Assembly: GCF_020667835.1 (NCBI RefSeq)
Contig: NZ_JAFMPR010000006.1
Coordinates: 62,001-126,000 of the forward strand
DNA: 64,000 nucleotides
Source: Roseibaca sp. Y0-43
GTDB taxonomy: Bacteria; Pseudomonadota; Alphaproteobacteria; Rhodobacterales; Rhodobacteraceae
Reading direction: 5' to 3'
Shown here in pieces: positions 9,023 through 18,201 of this stretch (positions are counted from its first letter, which is position 1; the number at the start of each line of letters is the position of its first letter). Under the pieces are notes generated by a model. The model worked only from the letters and a program-made list of their open reading frames with translations, had not been told where the DNA came from and made no database searches. The position numbers were made by a program, and so were the translations under genes.

Positions 9023-9607
9023 TTACCCGGCATCCGTCCGGCCACGCCGGTCGTGGCGCAAATTGGCGTATAGCACATGCGTGCGCCACCGCCCGTTGAT
9101 CTGCAAATAGCTTTGCGCCACGCCCTCATATTTGAAGCCCGCGCGCTCCAGCACCCCGCGCGAGGCCACGTTTTCCGGCAGGCAAGCCGCTTCGATCCGC
9201 GACAGGTCCATCGCCGTGAACGCATGGTGCACCACCGCGCCGATCGCTTCGCGCATATAGCCTTGGCGGGCATAGGGCGCACCCACCCAATAGCCCAGCG
9301 TGCCCGCCTGCGCGGGGCCACGCCGGATATTGTCCAGCGTGATCGCGCCGACCAGTTGCCCGTCCTCGCGCCGGAAGATGAACAGGGGCAGCGCGGTATC
9401 CAGCCGGTGGCAGCGCGCGGCCCAGTTCACTCGGTTCAGGAAGGCGCGACGCGACAGGTGGTCATCGGACCATGTCGGCTCCCACGGGGTCAGGAACCCG
9501 GCAGAGACCCGGCGCAGGTCGGACCATGGGCGGTAATCGACATGTTGCGGCAAGCGCAGCACCAGACGGTCGCTGTCCAGTTGCAGCTTCGCCCGCCGTC
9601 CCAGCAT
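9023..9607 (-). CDS. GNAT-family N-acetyltransferase, RimJ/RimL type
   Basis: A 194-residue acetyl-CoA-dependent acyltransferase of the group that modifies ribosomal protein N-termini, though the substrate cannot be read from sequence. Family features are the N-terminal LQLDSDRLVLRLPQHVDYRP, the central strand VGAITLDNIRRG, the acetyl-CoA loop GYWVGAPYARQGYMREAIGA and the C-terminal LPENVASRGVLERAGFKYEG. Its ATG overlaps the TGA of the M16 peptidase gene by one base (TGATG), so it is the last gene of the run thrC - M16 peptidase - acetyltransferase. Confidence 0.9.
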   Translation of the reverse strand: MLGRRAKLQLDSDRLVLRLPQHVDYRPWSDLRRVSAGFLTPWEPTWSDDHLSRRAFLNRVNWAARCHRLDTALPLFIFRREDGQLVGAITLDNIRRGPAQAGTLGYWVGAPYARQGYMREAIGAVVHHAFTAMDLSRIEAACLPENVASRGVLERAGFKYEGVAQSYLQINGRWRTHVLYANLRHDRRGRTDAG

Positions 9608-10869
9608 CAGGCCGCCAATCGGTCTTGCAGCACGCTCAGATCGGGCGCGTTTGCGACCGGTCCGTATAGCGCCATCGCCCCTTTGCCGCCCATGACAAGG
9701 CTTTCGGCATGAGCGCGCACGCCTGCCACATCGACCGCGTCGATCTTGGCAATCGCTTCCGACAGGTCAGGCACACGGCCCCAGATGGACAAGAGTTTCG
9801 CCAACCGTTCCGCCCGAGCCGAGGGGCTTTCCAGCCCCATCAGCAGCCCTGCCTTCATCTGCGCGCGCGCGCGGGCGACCTCTGCCTCTGTCATGTCTTC
9901 GGCGGCGCGTTTCAGCTCATCCATGGTCAGCAGCGCCAGATCCGCGACCTGATCGCCCCCGGTGCCCGCATAGATCGTGATCATGCCGGTATCGGCATAG
10001 GCACCCGATTGCGCAAAAACCGTGTAGCACAGCCCCCGCTCTTCGCGCAGCCGCTGGAACAGACGCGACGACATGGACCCACCCAGCGCGCCGGAAAACA
10101 CCTGCGATGTGTAGAAATCGGCGTGCCGATAGGCCGGGGCTTCCAGCGCGAAGGTGAAATGCGCTTGTTCCAGCGCGCGGGTTTCCCGCCGCTCGCCCGC
10201 GGCAAAGCGGGCCGGGTCCATCGCCGCGACCGGTTTCGGGGCCAGATGCCCGAACAAGGGTTCGGCCAGACGCACCAGCATGTCATGATCGACCGCACCC
10301 GCCGCCGACAGGATCATCTGCCCCGGCCCGTAATGGCTGGCCACGAACCCGCGCAGATCATCGGCACCAAAGCCCTGCACCGCCGCGCTTGGCCCCAGAA
10401 TGGGGCGCCCGATGGGTTGGCCGGGATAGGCGACCTCTTGCAGCCAGTCGAAAACGATGTCGTCGGGCGTGTCCAGCGCCTGCCCGATCTCTTGCAGGAT
10501 GACGCCGCGCTCGACCTCTATCTCGCGCGCATCGAATGCCGGATTCAGGACAATATCGGCCAAAACGTCCAGCGCCAGCGCCACGTCGGCACGCAGCACG
10601 CGGGCATAAAACGCCGTCATCTCGCGCGAGGTATAGGCGTTGATGTAGCCGCCAACATCCTCGATTTCCTCGGCAATCTGCAAGGCGCTGCGCCGCGCGG
10701 TGCCCTTGAAGGCCATATGTTCTAGGAAATGCGCTATGCCGTTTTGCTCTGCGCGTTCATGGCGCGCGCCGGCTTCCACCCACAGGCCAACGGCGGCGGA
10801 TTCCAGCGTCGGCATGTGTTCGGAAACAATACGGAACCCGTTGGGCAGGGTCGTGGTCTGGATGGTCAT
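9607..10869 (-). CDS. M16-family zinc peptidase (processing-peptidase type)
   Basis: Inverzincin metallopeptidase of 420 residues, similar to the beta subunit of mitochondrial processing peptidase. The inverted zinc motif HFLEH is at residues 47-51 (HFLEHMAFKGT) and the third ligand should be the downstream Glu in the helix EIEVERGVILQEIGQ. The second half has the family's LRLREERGLCYTV-like region (here LREERGLCYTVFAQSGAYAD). Both halves are in one chain, as expected for bacterial members. It overlaps thrC by four bases (ATGA). This thrC-M16-acetyltransferase order next to the oxidase genes is common in Rhodobacterales. Confidence 0.94.
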   Translation of the reverse strand: MTIQTTTLPNGFRIVSEHMPTLESAAVGLWVEAGARHERAEQNGIAHFLEHMAFKGTARRSALQIAEEIEDVGGYINAYTSREMTAFYARVLRADVALALDVLADIVLNPAFDAREIEVERGVILQEIGQALDTPDDIVFDWLQEVAYPGQPIGRPILGPSAAVQGFGADDLRGFVASHYGPGQMILSAAGAVDHDMLVRLAEPLFGHLAPKPVAAMDPARFAAGERRETRALEQAHFTFALEAPAYRHADFYTSQVFSGALGGSMSSRLFQRLREERGLCYTVFAQSGAYADTGMITIYAGTGGDQVADLALLTMDELKRAAEDMTEAEVARARAQMKAGLLMGLESPSARAERLAKLLSIWGRVPDLSEAIAKIDAVDVAGVRAHAESLVMGGKGAMALYGPVANAPDLSVLQDRLAA

Positions 10870-12254
10870 GCAGTGCGGTTCTCGCGGATATGGGCCTCGA
10901 CAGCGGCCAGATCATTGGGCAGCCGCGTGACGCGTTCGGGACGGTCGAACAGGTCGGCCATACGCTCTGGCAGCGCGGGCCGCGTGCCCGTGGCTTGTTC
11001 CACCGCGTCGGGGAACTTGGCCGGATGCGCGGTCGCCAGCGTGACCATGGGCGTGGCCGACAGATGCGCCTCTGCCACATGCACGCCCACGGCGGAATGC
11101 GGGCACAGCAACTCGGCGGTTGCCTTGGCGGTGCGGGTGATGGTCGCCATGGTTTCATCTTCCGACGCGCGGCCAGAGGCGAAGGTCTCGCGCAGGAATT
11201 CCAGCGCGCCTTGGCTGATCTGGAACCCGCCGCCCGATTTCAGCTCGTCCATCAGCTGCGCCACGGCGGTGCCATCACGCCCGTAAGCGTCGAACAGCGC
11301 GCGCTCGAAATTGGAACTGACCTGAATATCCATCGACGGGCTGATCGAGGGTTTGACCCCATCGGTCACATAGCCGCCGCTTTCCAGCGCGCGATGCAGG
11401 ATGTCGTTCTGGTTCGTGGCGATCACCAGCTTTTCAATCGGCAGGCCCATGGCGCGGGCGATGTAGCCCGCGAAGATGTCGCCGAAATTGCCCGTGGGCA
11501 CGGTAAAGCTGACCGGGCGGTGCGGCGCGCCAAGGCTGACGGCGGCAGAGAAATAGTAAACCACCTGAGCCAGAACCCGCGCCCAGTTGATGCTGTTGAC
11601 ACCCGCCAGCCCGACCTCGTCGCGGAAGGCGAAATCGTTGAACATGTCCTTGACCAACGCCTGGCAGGTGTCGAAATCGCCATCGACGGCCAGCGCGTGG
11701 ACATTCGCCTCGGAGGGGGTTGTCATCTGGCGGCGCTGCACATCGGACACCCGGCCATGCGGGTAGAGGATGAACACATCGACATTATCGAGGCCCCGAA
11801 ACGCTTCTATCGCAGCCGACCCAGTGTCGCCCGATGTGGCGCCCACGATGGTCACACGCTGCCCCGACCGCTTCAGCGCGGCTTGGAACAACTGACCGAT
11901 CAGCTGCATCGCGAAATCCTTGAACGCCAGCGTCGGGCCGTGGAACAGTTCCAGCAGGAAATGGTTCGGGGCCAGTTGCTTCAGCGGCGCGCGGGCGGGG
12001 TGGCCAAAGCCTGCATAGGCGCGGGCGATGATCTCGCGGAATTCGTCATCCTCGAACGCGGTGCCGATGAAGGGGCGCATGATGACAAAAGCCTGCTCTT
12101 CATAGCTCAGGCCCGCAAGGCTTGCGATTTCCGACTGCTTCATGGGCGGCACATGGTCGGGCAGATACAGGCCACCGTCACGGGCCAGACCCGTCAGCAT
12201 GGTCGCTTCAAAATCCAGCACCGGAGCGGCACCACGGGTCGAGATATACTGCAT
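10866..12254 (-). CDS. thrC: Threonine synthase
   Basis: PLP enzyme that converts O-phosphohomoserine to threonine. The 462-residue protein belongs to the long proteobacterial class. The N-terminus MQYISTRG with the LARDGGLYLP segment is typical; the PLP lysine is Lys112 in GPTLAFKDFAMQ, and the phosphate-binding region is VGATSGDTGSAAIEAF. I chose ATG 12254, which gives the canonical MQYISTRG start; the longer in-frame start at 12344 lies inside the SURF1 gene. It follows the SURF1 stop by 14 bases and leads the M16 peptidase gene. Confidence 0.96.
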   Translation of the reverse strand: MQYISTRGAAPVLDFEATMLTGLARDGGLYLPDHVPPMKQSEIASLAGLSYEEQAFVIMRPFIGTAFEDDEFREIIARAYAGFGHPARAPLKQLAPNHFLLELFHGPTLAFKDFAMQLIGQLFQAALKRSGQRVTIVGATSGDTGSAAIEAFRGLDNVDVFILYPHGRVSDVQRRQMTTPSEANVHALAVDGDFDTCQALVKDMFNDFAFRDEVGLAGVNSINWARVLAQVVYYFSAAVSLGAPHRPVSFTVPTGNFGDIFAGYIARAMGLPIEKLVIATNQNDILHRALESGGYVTDGVKPSISPSMDIQVSSNFERALFDAYGRDGTAVAQLMDELKSGGGFQISQGALEFLRETFASGRASEDETMATITRTAKATAELLCPHSAVGVHVAEAHLSATPMVTLATAHPAKFPDAVEQATGTRPALPERMADLFDRPERVTRLPNDLAAVEAHIRENRTA

Positions 12255-12268
12255 GTCGGTCTTGATCC

Positions 12269-12952
12269 TCAGTCGCGTTGCGCCCTGATACGCCACAGAA
12301 AGAAGACTGTCATCCCCACCCAAGCAAGCGCCATCAGAAACCACTGGATCGCATAGCCCATATGGTTGTCGGGGATCGACACGCCATCGACCGGCATGGG
12401 GCGGATCAGCGGATGCGCGGGCTGGCTGTCGCGCAGCACCAGCATGACCGGCTCTGCCCCCAGATGCGCGGCCAAGGGCGGCACGTCGCGACCGAAGAAC
12501 AGATCGCGCGTCGGGTCATATTCGGGGGTGAAGCTGTCGGCATCATTGGGCCATTGCAGATTGCCGGTCAGGATATGCGGCGCGACCTCTGGCGCGGGCA
12601 GGTCCGGGCGCTGTGCCTCTGGCAGGAAGCCGCGATCCACCAAGATGCGGCGGCCATCCTCTGTCTGGAACGCGCCGATCACCCGAAAGCCCGGCCCCTG
12701 CCCTTTCAATGCGGACAGAACGAAGGTCTGCTCGGGAGCGAAGCTGCCCTGCACCTGAACGGGGCGATAATTGTCTGCGTCGGGAACAGGTGCCGGCGGC
12801 AGCGGCCCCGGCGCGCCGACAAGCCGCGCTTCCATATCCGCGATCAGCACGTCTTTCTGGCCCGCGCGGTCCAATTGCCACAGCCCCAGCGACAGCAGGA
12901 TCGCGGCCCCGATCAGGCCGAACAAGGCGGGCACAATCATGCGACGGGTCAA
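12269..12952 (-). CDS. SURF1-family cytochrome oxidase assembly protein
   Basis: Inner-membrane protein that helps insert heme a into subunit I of aa3 oxidase. The 227 residues have one helix at each end (VPALFGLIGAAILLSLGLWQ and YAIQWFLMALAWVGMTVFFL) with a periplasmic domain between. The motif GLWQLDRAGQKD and the later NHMGYAIQWF are family marks. I prefer the TTG start at 12952: AGGAG stands six bases ahead of it, whereas the ATG at 12940 is 18 bases from that site. An intrinsic terminator separates it from ctaE, so its dose may be lower than that of the oxidase subunits. Confidence 0.9.
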   Translation of the reverse strand: MTRRMIVPALFGLIGAAILLSLGLWQLDRAGQKDVLIADMEARLVGAPGPLPPAPVPDADNYRPVQVQGSFAPEQTFVLSALKGQGPGFRVIGAFQTEDGRRILVDRGFLPEAQRPDLPAPEVAPHILTGNLQWPNDADSFTPEYDPTRDLFFGRDVPPLAAHLGAEPVMLVLRDSQPAHPLIRPMPVDGVSIPDNHMGYAIQWFLMALAWVGMTVFFLWRIRAQRD

Positions 12953-12975
12953 CAGATGCTCCTGTCTGGCAAAGG

Positions 12976-13003
12976 AAAAGCGCGCGCCCGAAGGCCCGCG
13001 CTT
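12976..13003 (-). terminator. Intrinsic terminator between ctaE and SURF1
   Basis: On the minus strand, AAGCGCG pairs with CGCGCTT, with an inner GCC/GGC step capped by a UUCG tetraloop and followed by TTTTCCTTT. It stands 26 bases after the ctaE stop and 24 before the SURF1 start. All elements are seen in the sequence; the strength of termination is unknown. Confidence 0.7.
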
Positions 13004-13028
13004 GTCCGTAGCTGACGATGGGTCGGGC

Positions 13029-13832
13029 TTACATGCCCCAGATATACACCGCGAAGAACAGGAACAACCAGACCACATCAACGAAGTGCCAATACCAGGC
13101 CGCGGCCTCGAAGCCCACATGGCGCTCTGCGGTGAAGTGGCCGGCGCGCACACGCAGCCAGCAGATCGCCAGGAAGATGGTGCCGATGATAACATGGAAG
13201 CCGTGGAAGCCCGTCGCCATGAAGAAATTGGCGAAGAACACGTCACCCGCGAAGCTGTAATCGCGGTGGTTCACAAGGTAGGCGTATTCATAGGCCTGCA
13301 AGCCGGTAAAGGCGATGCCCAACAGAACCCCGATCAGAAGGCCCAGTTCCACGTTCTTGCGGCTTCCGCCATGCACCAGTTCATGGTGCGCCCAAGTCAC
13401 GGCGCAGCCCGACAGCAGCAGAACCAGCGTGTTGATGAGCGGCAGCTCGAACGCGTTGACCGAGTAAATCTCGGGCTGGATGTATTCCGTGCCGACATAT
13501 TCATACATCGGGTACATGGCGTGCTTGAAGAAGCTCCAGAACCAGGCCGCGAAGAACATGACTTCGGACATGATGAACAGGATGAAGCCGTAGCGCAGGC
13601 CGATGGTCACTACCGGCGTATGATCGCCCGCATGGCTTTCGACGATCACGTCCTTCCACCATTCGAACATGACATACAGAACACCCGCCAGCCCCATCAG
13701 GAACAGCCACGGGCCGTTGTCATGCATCCACATGACTGCGCCGAACAGCATGATGAACCCCGACAACGCCCCCACAAAGGGCCAGATCGACGGGGGCAAA
13801 ACGTGGTAATCGTGGTTTTTCGCGTGGGCCAT
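13029..13832 (-). CDS. ctaE: Cytochrome c oxidase subunit III
   Basis: Seven-helix subunit of the aa3-type terminal oxidase, 267 residues, the normal alphaproteobacterial size. The start [19 protein letters not shown] is characteristic, and helices such as [20 protein letters not shown] and [18 protein letters not shown] contain conserved acidic and histidine residues of the family. The C-terminus [18 protein letters not shown] is the standard ending. It follows ctaG by 45 bases and precedes SURF1, from which it is separated by a terminator. Subunit I (ctaD) is not in this window. Confidence 0.97.
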   Translation of the reverse strand: MAHAKNHDYHVLPPSIWPFVGALSGFIMLFGAVMWMHDNGPWLFLMGLAGVLYVMFEWWKDVIVESHAGDHTPVVTIGLRYGFILFIMSEVMFFAAWFWSFFKHAMYPMYEYVGTEYIQPEIYSVNAFELPLINTLVLLLSGCAVTWAHHELVHGGSRKNVELGLLIGVLLGIAFTGLQAYEYAYLVNHRDYSFAGDVFFANFFMATGFHGFHVIIGTIFLAICWLRVRAGHFTAERHVGFEAAAWYWHFVDVVWLFLFFAVYIWGM

Positions 13833-13877
13833 TGTCAGCAGTTCCCTCGGGGTTGGTCTGATCTTTCGTCAGTTTGC

Positions 13878-14450
13878 TCAGTTTGTCACAACCTCTGCCG
13901 GGGGTGTGTAATCCTCCGGTATGTCGGTCGCGTGGAAAGTATAGGACAGCGTGATCGTGTGAACCGATTTGGCATCGCGGTCGTCCACGATCTCGGGGTC
14001 AACGAAATATGTCACGGGCATCAGCACGGTTTCGCCCGGTTGCAGCACCTGCAACTCGAAGCAGAAGCAGTCGATCTTGGTAAAGAAGCTGCCGGCTTCA
14101 TACGGGGTCACGTTATAGCTGGCGGTCCCCGCGATGGGCTGGTCGGTCGGGTTGTGCGCCTCGTAAAAGGCCAGCCCGGTTTCGCCAATGCGCAACTCCA
14201 TCGTGCGCTCAACTGGCTTGAAGCTCCACGGGAAATCCCGCTCGACCGACGCGTCGAAGCGCACGCGGATCGTTTGGTCCAAGATCACATCGCCAGCCGC
14301 AGACGCGGTGTTGGTCGTGCCGCCATAGCCGGTCACGCGACAAAACAGATCGTAAAGCGGCACCGAGGCCCAGCCAAGGCTTGCCATGAAGATCACGACA
14401 GCCAAGGTCTGCACCAGCGTTTTCTGCTTTCCGGTCAGCTGTGCGAACAC
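13878..14450 (-). CDS. ctaG: Cytochrome c oxidase copper-assembly protein CtaG (Cox11 family)
   Basis: Membrane-tethered periplasmic copper protein that delivers Cu to the CuB site of subunit I. The 190 residues start with a short cytoplasmic segment and one helix (TLAVVIFMASLGWASVPLYD), then the periplasmic beta domain with the copper-binding motif DCFCFELQVLQPGE. The start is GTG 14450, with GGAG eight bases upstream; this site lies over the stop of the preceding 66-residue gene, so translation may be coupled. Confidence 0.96.
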   Translation of the reverse strand: MFAQLTGKQKTLVQTLAVVIFMASLGWASVPLYDLFCRVTGYGGTTNTASAAGDVILDQTIRVRFDASVERDFPWSFKPVERTMELRIGETGLAFYEAHNPTDQPIAGTASYNVTPYEAGSFFTKIDCFCFELQVLQPGETVLMPVTYFVDPEIVDDRDAKSVHTITLSYTFHATDIPEDYTPPAEVVTN

Positions 14451-14455
14451 GGGTC

Positions 14456-14656
14456 TTACTCCTGCATCGGGATCGCGGTTGCCGGGTCGAGCGCGGGGCG
14501 ATAGCTGTGATCGAACGCCTCTATCGTGCCGCCGCCAGAGACCTTGGCGATCGTCAGCCCGAACACCAGCGCGATAAAGGCAAGAAGCACCATCGCCAGC
14601 CCGATATTGCGGCCAGAGCGGCGTTTGTGCATTTCATGTTCACGGGCCAAGGCCAT
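14456..14656 (-). CDS. Small single-helix membrane protein of the cytochrome oxidase cluster
   Basis: A 66-residue reading frame between ctaB and ctaG. It begins MALAREHEMHKRRSGRN, has one hydrophobic segment (IGLAMVLLAFIALVFGLTIA, about residues 18-37), and ends in a short polar tail. Its ATG overlaps the ctaB stop (TGATG) and its TAA is five bases before the ctaG start. Proteins of this size and place occur in many alphaproteobacterial cox operons and are sometimes called CoxF or CtaF-like; a role as an assembly or accessory subunit is inferred from position alone. Confidence 0.85.
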   Translation of the reverse strand: MALAREHEMHKRRSGRNIGLAMVLLAFIALVFGLTIAKVSGGGTIEAFDHSYRPALDPATAIPMQE

Positions 14657-15630
14657 CAGAACACCCCCAAAAGGTTGAAGCGGTCGGCGAAGTCGGCATA
14701 GGCGGGCAGGATGCGCAACGCCTTTTCCGCGATCAATGCGCCGAACAAGATGAACAGGTAGTACAGCGAGAAGCGGAACACGCGCTTTTCGGTCGCGTAA
14801 TTGTCGGCTTCTGCCTGCGCCTCGTCGCGCTTCCAGATGTCCCACGCGCCCATCAGGAACCCAAGGCTCATCCACAGCGCGGCAGCCATATAGACAGGCC
14901 CGCCGATGCTGGTCAGCCCGGTTGCCACAGCCACGGGCAAAAGCGCGACGGTGTAGGCCAGAATGTGGGTGCGCGTGGCACGGCGGCCATGCGTGACCGT
15001 CAGCATGGGCACTTTCGCTTCGTGGTAATCCGACTTCATGAACAAGGCCAGCGCCCAGAAATGCGGCGGGGTCCACATGAAGATCAGCAGGAACATCAGG
15101 CACGCTTCCATGCTGACATTGCCCGTCACCGCCGCCCATCCGATCATGGGCGGGAACGCACCCGCGGCACCGCCGATCACGATGTTCTGCGGCGTCGCGC
15201 GCTTCAGCCACATGGAATAGATCACGACATAGAAGAAGATCGTGAAGGCCAGAAGCGCCCCGGCCAAGGCATTCGTGGCAAGCCACAGCATGATGACAGA
15301 GATCGCCGACAGCGTCATGCCGATGGCAAACGCTTCGCCCTCGGTCACTTTGCCTGCCGGGATGGGGCGCTTGACAGTGCGTTTCATCACCGCGTCGATA
15401 TCGGCGTCCCACCACATGTTCAGCGCGCCGGACGCCCCGCCCCCCAAGGCGATGAAGATGATGGCAGCCAGCCCTTCGACCCAGTGCAGCCCACCCGGCG
15501 CGACCAGAAGGCCACTGAGCGCGGTGAACACGACCAGCGTCATCACGCGCGGCTTGAGCAGCGCGACATAGTCGCCGAACTCTGCCTCTGGCTGGCGAGC
15601 CTGCGTGAAATCTGCGCGAATATCGGTCAT
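14656..15630 (-). CDS. ctaB: Protoheme IX farnesyltransferase (heme O synthase)
   Basis: UbiA-superfamily membrane prenyltransferase that adds farnesyl to heme b, the first step to heme a. The 324 residues form about nine helices. The prenyl-diphosphate/Mg motif is NMWWDADIDAVMKRT, followed by RPIPAG; a second conserved region is MWTPPHFWALALF with nearby DYHEAKVPMLTVTHG. These are strongly diagnostic. It lies 33 bases after ctaC and overlaps the small membrane-protein gene by one base. Confidence 0.97.
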   Translation of the reverse strand: MTDIRADFTQARQPEAEFGDYVALLKPRVMTLVVFTALSGLLVAPGGLHWVEGLAAIIFIALGGGASGALNMWWDADIDAVMKRTVKRPIPAGKVTEGEAFAIGMTLSAISVIMLWLATNALAGALLAFTIFFYVVIYSMWLKRATPQNIVIGGAAGAFPPMIGWAAVTGNVSMEACLMFLLIFMWTPPHFWALALFMKSDYHEAKVPMLTVTHGRRATRTHILAYTVALLPVAVATGLTSIGGPVYMAAALWMSLGFLMGAWDIWKRDEAQAEADNYATEKRVFRFSLYYLFILFGALIAEKALRILPAYADFADRFNLLGVF

Positions 15631-15663
15631 GTTGCGGTGTCCGGTCGGGCTTGAGGCGATGGA

Positions 15664-16545
15664 TTATTGCGCGGCGGCAAGCTGGAGGCGGTCGCGCACG
15701 TCGGCTTCCCACGACCCTTCGGCGAATTGCGCGCCCTGGCGTTCCAGCCAAGCGACATATTCTTCTTCGCTGACGGCCTTGACCGTGATGGGCATGTAGG
15801 CGTGGTTGATGCCGCACAGCTCCGAGCACTGGCCGAAATAGATGCCCTCTTCCTCGACATTGAACCAAAGCTGGGCAAGACGACCGGGCACACCGTCCTG
15901 CTTCACACCAAAGGCGGGCATGGCCCAAGAATGGATCACGTCAGCGGCGGTCACTTGCACCACCACGTCCTTGCCAACAGGCACGACAACAGCAGTATCG
16001 GTCGCCAACAGATACAGGTCTTGGGTGTAGCCGTATTCTTCCAGCTCTTCGCGTTGCAGCATGAAGCTGGAGAATTCGACGCCATGGTCGACATATTCAT
16101 AGCCCCAATACCACTGGTAGCCGGTGGTTTTGATCGTCACATCCGCCTCGGGCATGATCTGCTCGTAGCGCAGCGCCGGGAAGGTGAAAAAGGCGATGAC
16201 CAGCAGGATCAGCGCCGGAATGGCCGTCCAGGCCACTTCCAGCGGCGAGTTATGGGTGAACTTCGCCGGGACCGGGTTCGCCTTGCGGTTGTGGAACAGG
16301 ATCACCCAAGCCAGAAGCGCGGTCACGAAGATCGAGATCGGCACGATGATCCACAAAAGCAGGTTGTCCAGAAAGACGACTTCCGAAGCAATCGAAGAGG
16401 CAGGCGTTTGCAATGCCATCCCGCCCGGTGCCGGCGCGCCGCGAACCGGCAGGTCCGGCAGTTGGTCGTCAGCCCAGGCAGCGGTTGCGGTCAGGGCGCA
16501 AGCGGCCGAAAACGCCGCGGATGTCATGGCGGAAAGAAAGCGCAT
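15664..16545 (-). CDS. ctaC: Cytochrome c oxidase subunit II
   Basis: Carries the CuA centre that receives electrons from cytochrome c. The 293-residue product has a signal peptide (MTSAAFSAACALTATAAWA), two transmembrane helices (VFLDNLLLWIIVPISIFVTA; AWTAIPALILLVIAFFTFPA) and a periplasmic cupredoxin domain. The CuA ligands are in GQCSELCGINHAYMPI with an upstream His in ADVIHSWAMPAFGVK; the aromatic patch GYQWYWGYEY is present. The start at 16545 gives a sensible signal peptide; the in-frame ATG at 16602 adds a non-conserved stretch. The upstream region holds an FNR-type box. Confidence 0.97.
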   Translation of the reverse strand: MRFLSAMTSAAFSAACALTATAAWADDQLPDLPVRGAPAPGGMALQTPASSIASEVVFLDNLLLWIIVPISIFVTALLAWVILFHNRKANPVPAKFTHNSPLEVAWTAIPALILLVIAFFTFPALRYEQIMPEADVTIKTTGYQWYWGYEYVDHGVEFSSFMLQREELEEYGYTQDLYLLATDTAVVVPVGKDVVVQVTAADVIHSWAMPAFGVKQDGVPGRLAQLWFNVEEEGIYFGQCSELCGINHAYMPITVKAVSEEEYVAWLERQGAQFAEGSWEADVRDRLQLAAAQ

Positions 16546-16700
16546 GGTCGGTTCCCATTTTATGCGGCTTATCGCCGCGTTCTGTCCGGCATGGTCACAC
16601 ATTCATCCTGTATGCCATGGAATTCCGTTGTGGTTTTCCTTTCTAAAACCATATTACACATTTCAGAACAAGCAAAACTGCGGAAACACATTAGATTTTG

Positions 16701-16714
16701 TTGATCTATGTCAA
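16701..16714. promoter_or_regulatory. FNR/FnrL-type box between ctaC and tldD
   Basis: The bases TTGATCTATGTCAA match TTGAY-N4-RTCAA exactly (TTGAC-ATAG-ATCAA on the other strand). The region around it is AT-rich compared with the rest of the window. A possible minus-strand -10 (TAATAT, 16651-16656) would place the box centre about 54 bases further upstream, near the class I position; this is inference. The box is 66 bases ahead of tldD. Confidence 0.6.
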
Positions 16715-16779
16715 AGACACTGCCGTAAAATCCCATGGGGCTGTTGCGATAGCCCGAACCAACCTTTCCAGAGGCCTTG

Positions 16780-18201
16780 ATGACCCAGACAGACTTCCGC
16801 CCTTTCGAGACATTCCTGGACGAAGCGCAAGCGCTTGGCGAGCTGCGCGCCGCGACCGACGGGGCCGATGATGGCGAGCTGTTTCTGGAGCGCCGCGTAT
16901 CCGAATCGCTCAGCTTCGATGATGGGCGGGTGAAATCGGCCAGCTACAACGCCGCCGAGGGGTTCGGCCTGCGCGCCGTGCGTGGCGAGGTGACAGGCTA
17001 CGCGCACAGCACCCACATGACCATCGAGGCGCTGCGCCGCGCGGCCCAGACCGCGCGTCTGGCCGTGGGTGCGGGCGGCGGCACGCTGGCCGATGCGCCG
17101 CAGGCCACCAACCAGCGGCTTTACCGCGACATCGACCCGGTGTCGGAAGTGGCTTTCGCCGCCAAGATCGACCTGTTGCGCGAGATTGACGATTACCTGC
17201 GCGCTGCCGATCCGCGCGTGGTGCAGGTCTCGGTCGCCTTGGCCGCGACGCGTCAAGACATCGAAATCCTGCGCCCCGAAGGTTTGCGCCTGCGCGATGC
17301 GCGGCCCATGGCGCGTCTGAATATCTCTGTCATCGTGGAACAGGATGGACGGCGCGAATCGGGCGGCATGGGCGGCGGCGGGCGGTCCGAACTGTCCGCT
17401 TTGATCGCGCCCGAGCACTGGAAACCCGTCGCGAATGAAGCGCTGCGCGTGGCGCTTGTAAACCTGCGCGCCGATCCCGCACCGGCGGGCGTTATGGATG
17501 TGGTGCTCGGCCCCGGCTGGCCCGGCATCTTGCTGCACGAAGCTATCGGCCACGGTCTGGAAGGTGACTTCAACCGCAAGGGCAGTTCCGCCTTTGCCGG
17601 GCTTATGGGCCAGCAGATCGCAGCCCCCGGCGTGACGGTTTTGGATGACGGCACCCTGCCCGACCGACGCGGGTCGCTGACCATCGACGACGAAGGCACT
17701 CCCAGCGCCCGCAACGTGCTGATCGAAGACGGCAAGCTGGTCGGTTACATGCAGGACCGCCAGAATGCGCGGCTGATGGGCGTGGCCCCTACCGGCAACG
17801 GGCGGCGCGAAAGCTATGAACACGCCCCCATGCCGCGCATGACCAACACCTATATGCAGGCGGGCGACAGCGACCCGGCCGATATTCTGGCCAGCCTGAA
17901 AGACGGCATCTATGCCGTGGGCTTCGGCGGCGGTCAGGTGGACATCACCAATGGCAAATTCGTCTTCTCCTGCACCGAGGCGTATCGCGTTCAGAACGGT
18001 CAGGTCAGCGCGCCCATCAAGGGCGCCACGCTGATTGGCGACGGCGCGACCGCGCTGACAAAGATCCGCGCCGTGGGCAACGATCTGCAACTGGACCCCG
18101 GTATCGGCACCTGCGGCAAGGCCGGGCAATGGGTGCCCGTGGGCGTGGGTCAGCCGACGCTGATGATCGGCGGGCTGACCGTGGGCGGCAGCGCGGCCTA
18201 A
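16780..18201 (+). CDS. tldD: TldD metalloprotease subunit
   Basis: Partner of TldE/PmbA in the heterodimeric protease that degrades unfolded peptides and matures some ribosomally made peptides. The zinc motif HEAIGH is seen in LLHEAIGHGLEGDFNRKG, the conserved site of TldD. The 473 residues match the family. Later conserved runs include PMPRMTNTYMQAGD and FGGGQVDITNGKFVFSC. I use ATG 16780, with GAGG upstream, in place of the adjacent in-frame TTG 16777. No tldE gene is nearby, as is usual. Its end overlaps the convergent transporter gene by four bases. Confidence 0.96.
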   Translation: MTQTDFRPFETFLDEAQALGELRAATDGADDGELFLERRVSESLSFDDGRVKSASYNAAEGFGLRAVRGEVTGYAHSTHMTIEALRRAAQTARLAVGAGGGTLADAPQATNQRLYRDIDPVSEVAFAAKIDLLREIDDYLRAADPRVVQVSVALAATRQDIEILRPEGLRLRDARPMARLNISVIVEQDGRRESGGMGGGGRSELSALIAPEHWKPVANEALRVALVNLRADPAPAGVMDVVLGPGWPGILLHEAIGHGLEGDFNRKGSSAFAGLMGQQIAAPGVTVLDDGTLPDRRGSLTIDDEGTPSARNVLIEDGKLVGYMQDRQNARLMGVAPTGNGRRESYEHAPMPRMTNTYMQAGDSDPADILASLKDGIYAVGFGGGQVDITNGKFVFSCTEAYRVQNGQVSAPIKGATLIGDGATALTKIRAVGNDLQLDPGIGTCGKAGQWVPVGVGQPTLMIGGLTVGGSAA

